A DNA stretch of 64,000 bases, taken from NCBI GenBank assembly GCA_038373885.1, contig JAWZYV010013030.1:744001-808000 (forward strand). Reading direction: 5' to 3'. The notes below the pieces were generated by a model, which was not told where the DNA came from, did no database searches, and saw nothing but the letters and a program-made list of their open reading frames with translations. This document shows positions 60,600 through 64,000 of this stretch, piece by piece. Each line of letters starts with the position of its first letter. Position 1 is the stretch's first letter. The translations under genes and the position numbers were made by a program. This DNA is from Cheiracanthium punctorium. Taxonomy: Eukaryota > Arthropoda > Arachnida > Araneae > Cheiracanthiidae.

Positions 60600-63500
60600 G
60601 ATATTCCCTTTTCTCATTTTAAAAATTTATTCTGCGCTGTTGCTTGTAGTTTGATGCTTTCCTTTTAAATATTCAGCTAGATTGAGCAAATGACATGAAC
60701 AGTCATAGTACTGTGGAATCACCCAATTGCCTTTTCTATCTGTCCCACCCATCCTATTTTCAAAAAATTTATTTCCAAAGAAAACCATAAATACATATTT
60801 GGAATTCTGTCATTATAGGCATCAATTTGTCTTTAATATATTGTTTTTACGACTATAGAAAACACACTACTTGATTGGCCCTTGATACCGTACATTTAAA
60901 TCTCGGAGGTCCACAAGCTAAAATAGGTTGTGGATAATACAAATATTGTTATTACTTATTGCGTGGGATGAACATATCTGTAAAGTTATATTTTTGAAAG
61001 CTTCGATTTTAAATTTGTAAAGTACGTAAGACAGTATATAATGTCAATTTTGCTGTGCTTCCAAAATCACCCACTTAGGACAAAATTATTTTATTTGCAT
61101 ACCAAAGCATATTTTATTTACAGATTTATACTGCCAACAACTAGATATTTACCAGTTGTCGATACTCTTTATAAATCAGCTAAACTTATTTGAAATATCT
61201 GATCTAATTTTTCTAAAATCTGACTTTATTTAAGAATATCTGATTTAAATAAAAAATCAGATTTGAATTTTAAAATAATCTTGTTTTTACACCCTAGCTA
61301 CCAGGCTGTTGAACAAAATAATAATAAATAATAATAATGAGATATCGGAAACTCAAGGGGGGGGGGGATCCACTTTTAGAAACGACAAACGTTGTCTTAG
61401 TTGTCATTTCGCCAAATATGTTGTACTTCAAAGAAATTTGCATGCTTCATATTTTTATTTCCCGAAAGTTACATATATAGTTACATTTCTTTTGTAAAAA
61501 TACATAAGTTTATGGAAAAACTGATTTTTTATTTGTCTGATGTCTTCTATCTGAAAATAATACGTGTGTAAACAACATTTAGGAAGTTTCCAAATTTTTG
61601 GTTTATTATAAGTTTATTTATTGCTCATTCGTGCAATTTAAATCATTTGTCAAAAATTAAATATTTGCGCATTCCCAAATAATGCCGAAACATTTAAGTT
61701 CGATTTAATTCTTATGCCAAAAATTAGAAGAGAATTAATTTTTATTCAAAGGAAGAGTTCACCTACTCCTGTCTTTCGAATTCGTAAACAACTTTTTCCT
61801 TTGCACTGTCTGAAATTCTGCATTGTTTCTGGTGATAGTCTTGTTTGTTAATATGTATAAGCGTGTTCGTGTAAAATTAATACTTGAAAACGGACATTTT
61901 TGCATTGTATTTTTTAATTTTAAATAACACCTTTATCGCTTGATAATTTGCATCGGCTTCTTTTCTGGTGGAAGATACGCAATCTATATACGACCCATCT
62001 TCGTGCTTCTTGTACAATATTCCTCTCCGTAGATAAGAGCTGGAGTGAGATGCTAAAAAGATTGAAGACCGTTGTTCCACGCCTTTGGTTTCCCCGCACA
62101 TATTTTATTTACTTTTTATTCCTGAAGCATTGAAGGAAAAGAGAATCAAGTCCCCTTTTTTTGGCCATTATTTAATTTAATCAAGCAGATAATTCTTCTC
62201 GTCTCCGTTTCTTTATTTTATTATTATGATTATTATTTTTTTTTTCGGCTGCGTTTCCGACTGCTGCTATTCCCTCGAAACAAAATGTGTCGGTTCCTGT
62301 AAAAAGAATTAAAGACAAAATGGTGTAATGTTGATCACGCTGAGATTATACTTATCCAACGCGTGTATTTCCACCAGCCTTATGCTGACCAGTTTGTGAA
62401 ATATCAGCCCCACACGCGAAAATTAGCGGAAAGCTCTCCGGAATAATTTTCATGTAACTGTCGCGTGTATCGACTCAACTTTTCCAGTTAAATTAGTATT
62501 TCACCTCCTAATTAACAGCAGTCATTATGTTCAACAAAGCTTCATTCTATGTATGTTTGTTATTTTAGTAATATGCGTTACATACATTTTTTCATGATAG
62601 CTATCAATTTTATTTTATTTTTTTAAATGTATGATTATATTATTTTTTCTTAACAGAATATGTAATTTGCAATGTATATTTCTTTTTTTTTTTTTAATAA
62701 ATAAAAAATTCTAGTTTATAAGATTTTAAATACGGCTACTTAAATTGTAACCATCGTATGGGAAACAAAGCAAAAGATCTTTCAAAAATATTTTTACTGA
62801 TTTGTCTTTTGGTGAATATTTATAATTTTCTTCAATTAATTCTTTCTTGGGCAAGTTTACATACAGGGAGTCGAAAGAACTTGGGAATTTTCTGGCCTTT
62901 TTAAAGGATTATTTCATGTCCCCCCCCCCTTCTTTAATATCCGGGTGAAAATTAGAGGAAAAAAAAAAGATTGCACAGCACAAGCATATAAATTTATAAG
63001 AGAATAAATTAATTATTCACAAAATCCAAGTCGGAAATCTGATTGCTACTAGCACACTCAAATAAAAACAAAAATATATAATTAAAATGTGATTCTTGTG
63101 CTCATTTTTCGAATACCTATTCGACCTTTCTTTGAAAATACACCAATCAAAGAGAGGTTTTAAAAACCAAGTATTATTTAGAATCTACATAGTATATGGA
63201 AAAAATACTTATCCATTATTACTGAACGAAAATCAGAAAATTTGCTAACGATAATTGATTTCTGTAATCAAAAGACCGTAAATGGTAAGTATTCTCATGC
63301 CTTAGAAAGGATTAAGACAGGTTAATTGTAACAATTTTGCTATAGGCCGCAAGCCACACAGAAGAGAAATAATATTCAAGTAACGTAATATTTATTTGCT
63401 CAGATCTCTTTTGTATTGATAAAACTTAGAATTTAACTAATTTAAAATTTTATGTTTATTTTTTCACTTAATTTCTAATGCCTTATACCCCTTATGTCGT

Positions 63501-63880
63501 ACAATTAAAATGAGTGATTTCATGTTTGCTAATTTTATTAACCGTTTAGCAACGCTGATATTTTATTTCCGTATGCGAAAGTATATATAATTTTTCCTTT
63601 TATAAATATACAAAACAAGTATAAAATAAAGATTAAATGAATAGAAGTATGGATTCAAACCCTTGACTATTATTTCGCTTCTTTGCAACGAAAACCAAGG
63701 TGGAAACATAATGGTCACATGCACCGAAAAGGTTAAGACAACCATGATATTTATTTTTACTGTTTTCATTGATATTTTTCCTTCTGTATTTATTTTTTCA
63801 TCATCAACTGAAAAATTACTTCGTTCATAGGCGCGAAAATTTATTTTTTTAAGCATTACTTTTATTAAGATTTGGGGTTT
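60600..63880. other. AT-rich intron DNA, no gene seen
   Basis: Apart from G and C runs (61357-61367 and 62920-62929), repeated ATCTGATTT words near 61200-61265 and a complex patch at 62330-62480, nothing is recognised. The 97-codon minus frame at 63563-63856 is low-complexity and unassigned. Confidence 0.4.
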
Positions 63881-63885
63881 CCAGA

Positions 63886-63985
63886 TACATTATTGTTAGA
63901 AATATTGATTATTGTGCATACATTATTGTTAGAAATATTGATTATTGTGCATACATTGATGATACATTATTGTTAGAAATATAAA
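63886..63985. repeat. 33-bp tandem repeat, about three copies
   Basis: Units at 63886-63918 and 63919-63951 are identical. A shortened third begins at 63963 after a ten-base interruption. Each includes ATTATTGTTAGAAATAT. Confidence 0.9.
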
Positions 63986-64000
63986 AAATTTACGCCTCAA

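Larger units (their letters stand above)
32828..64000 (+). other. Ephrin intron 1 (5' part, continues beyond the window)
   Basis: The intron begins with GTAAGTTTTC directly after exon 1. No frame in the following 31,173 bases looked to me like the rest of an ephrin ectodomain, so the intron appears to extend past the right edge. Large first intron size with scattered non-repetitive, motif-rich islands is common for developmental signalling genes. The first 4 kb (to about 36.9 kb) are plain AT-rich DNA with almost no recognisable elements. After that come nested transposon remnants and GC-richer islands, listed separately. Small exons cannot be excluded by eye. Confidence 0.6.

Overview
This is AT-rich, repeat-dense eukaryotic DNA. 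Homopolymers, miniature DNA transposons and GC-rich islands sit in it like islands. Everything fits an arthropod with large introns, such as a spider or another chelicerate, but the species cannot be read from the sequence and this placement is an inference. No bacterial features, rRNA, tRNA, CRISPR or intact transposase gene were recognised. Almost all open reading frames here are chance frames.

The one gene I can support is easy to miss. At 32718-32827 (+) there is a short first coding exon: ATG, a hydrophobic signal peptide, then IKLADIYWNSSNP, followed at once by a consensus splice donor (GTAAGT at 32828). The tryptophan-asparagine-serine motif is the hallmark N-terminal strand of the ephrin receptor-binding domain, so this is exon 1 of an ephrin gene. 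A longer meaningless antisense frame (32651-32959, -) covers it. About 244 bases upstream there is a perfect arthropod initiator (TCAGTC) with a perfectly spaced downstream promoter element (AGTCGC at +28 to +33). This predicts transcription from about 32474. No later ephrin exon was recognised, so the first intron would be at least 31 kb and run off the right edge.

Layout: 1-32473 is 5' flanking DNA with many MITE-like elements and several non-repetitive, motif-rich islands (about 15.0-15.5, 21.8-22.5, 24.4, 28.4-28.6 and 30.2-30.4 kb). 32474-32827 is the ephrin promoter, 5' UTR and exon 1. 32828-64000 is intron 1. Its first 4 kb are nearly free of elements, followed by nested hAT and pogo-like elements and further motif-rich islands (38.6-39.1, 40.1-40.8, 42.4-42.8, 45.1-45.5, 54.6-54.9, 56.4-57.2, 58.2-58.6 and 59.8-60.4 kb). 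Those islands are good candidates for regulatory elements, but conservation could not be tested here.

The mobile elements are all non-autonomous DNA transposons: hAT-like with 8-bp target duplications, pogo/Tigger-like and mariner-like with TA, and piggyBac-like with TTAA, several of them nested. A mariner-like MITE at 6815-7267 carries an excellent CTCF-type motif in its arm.
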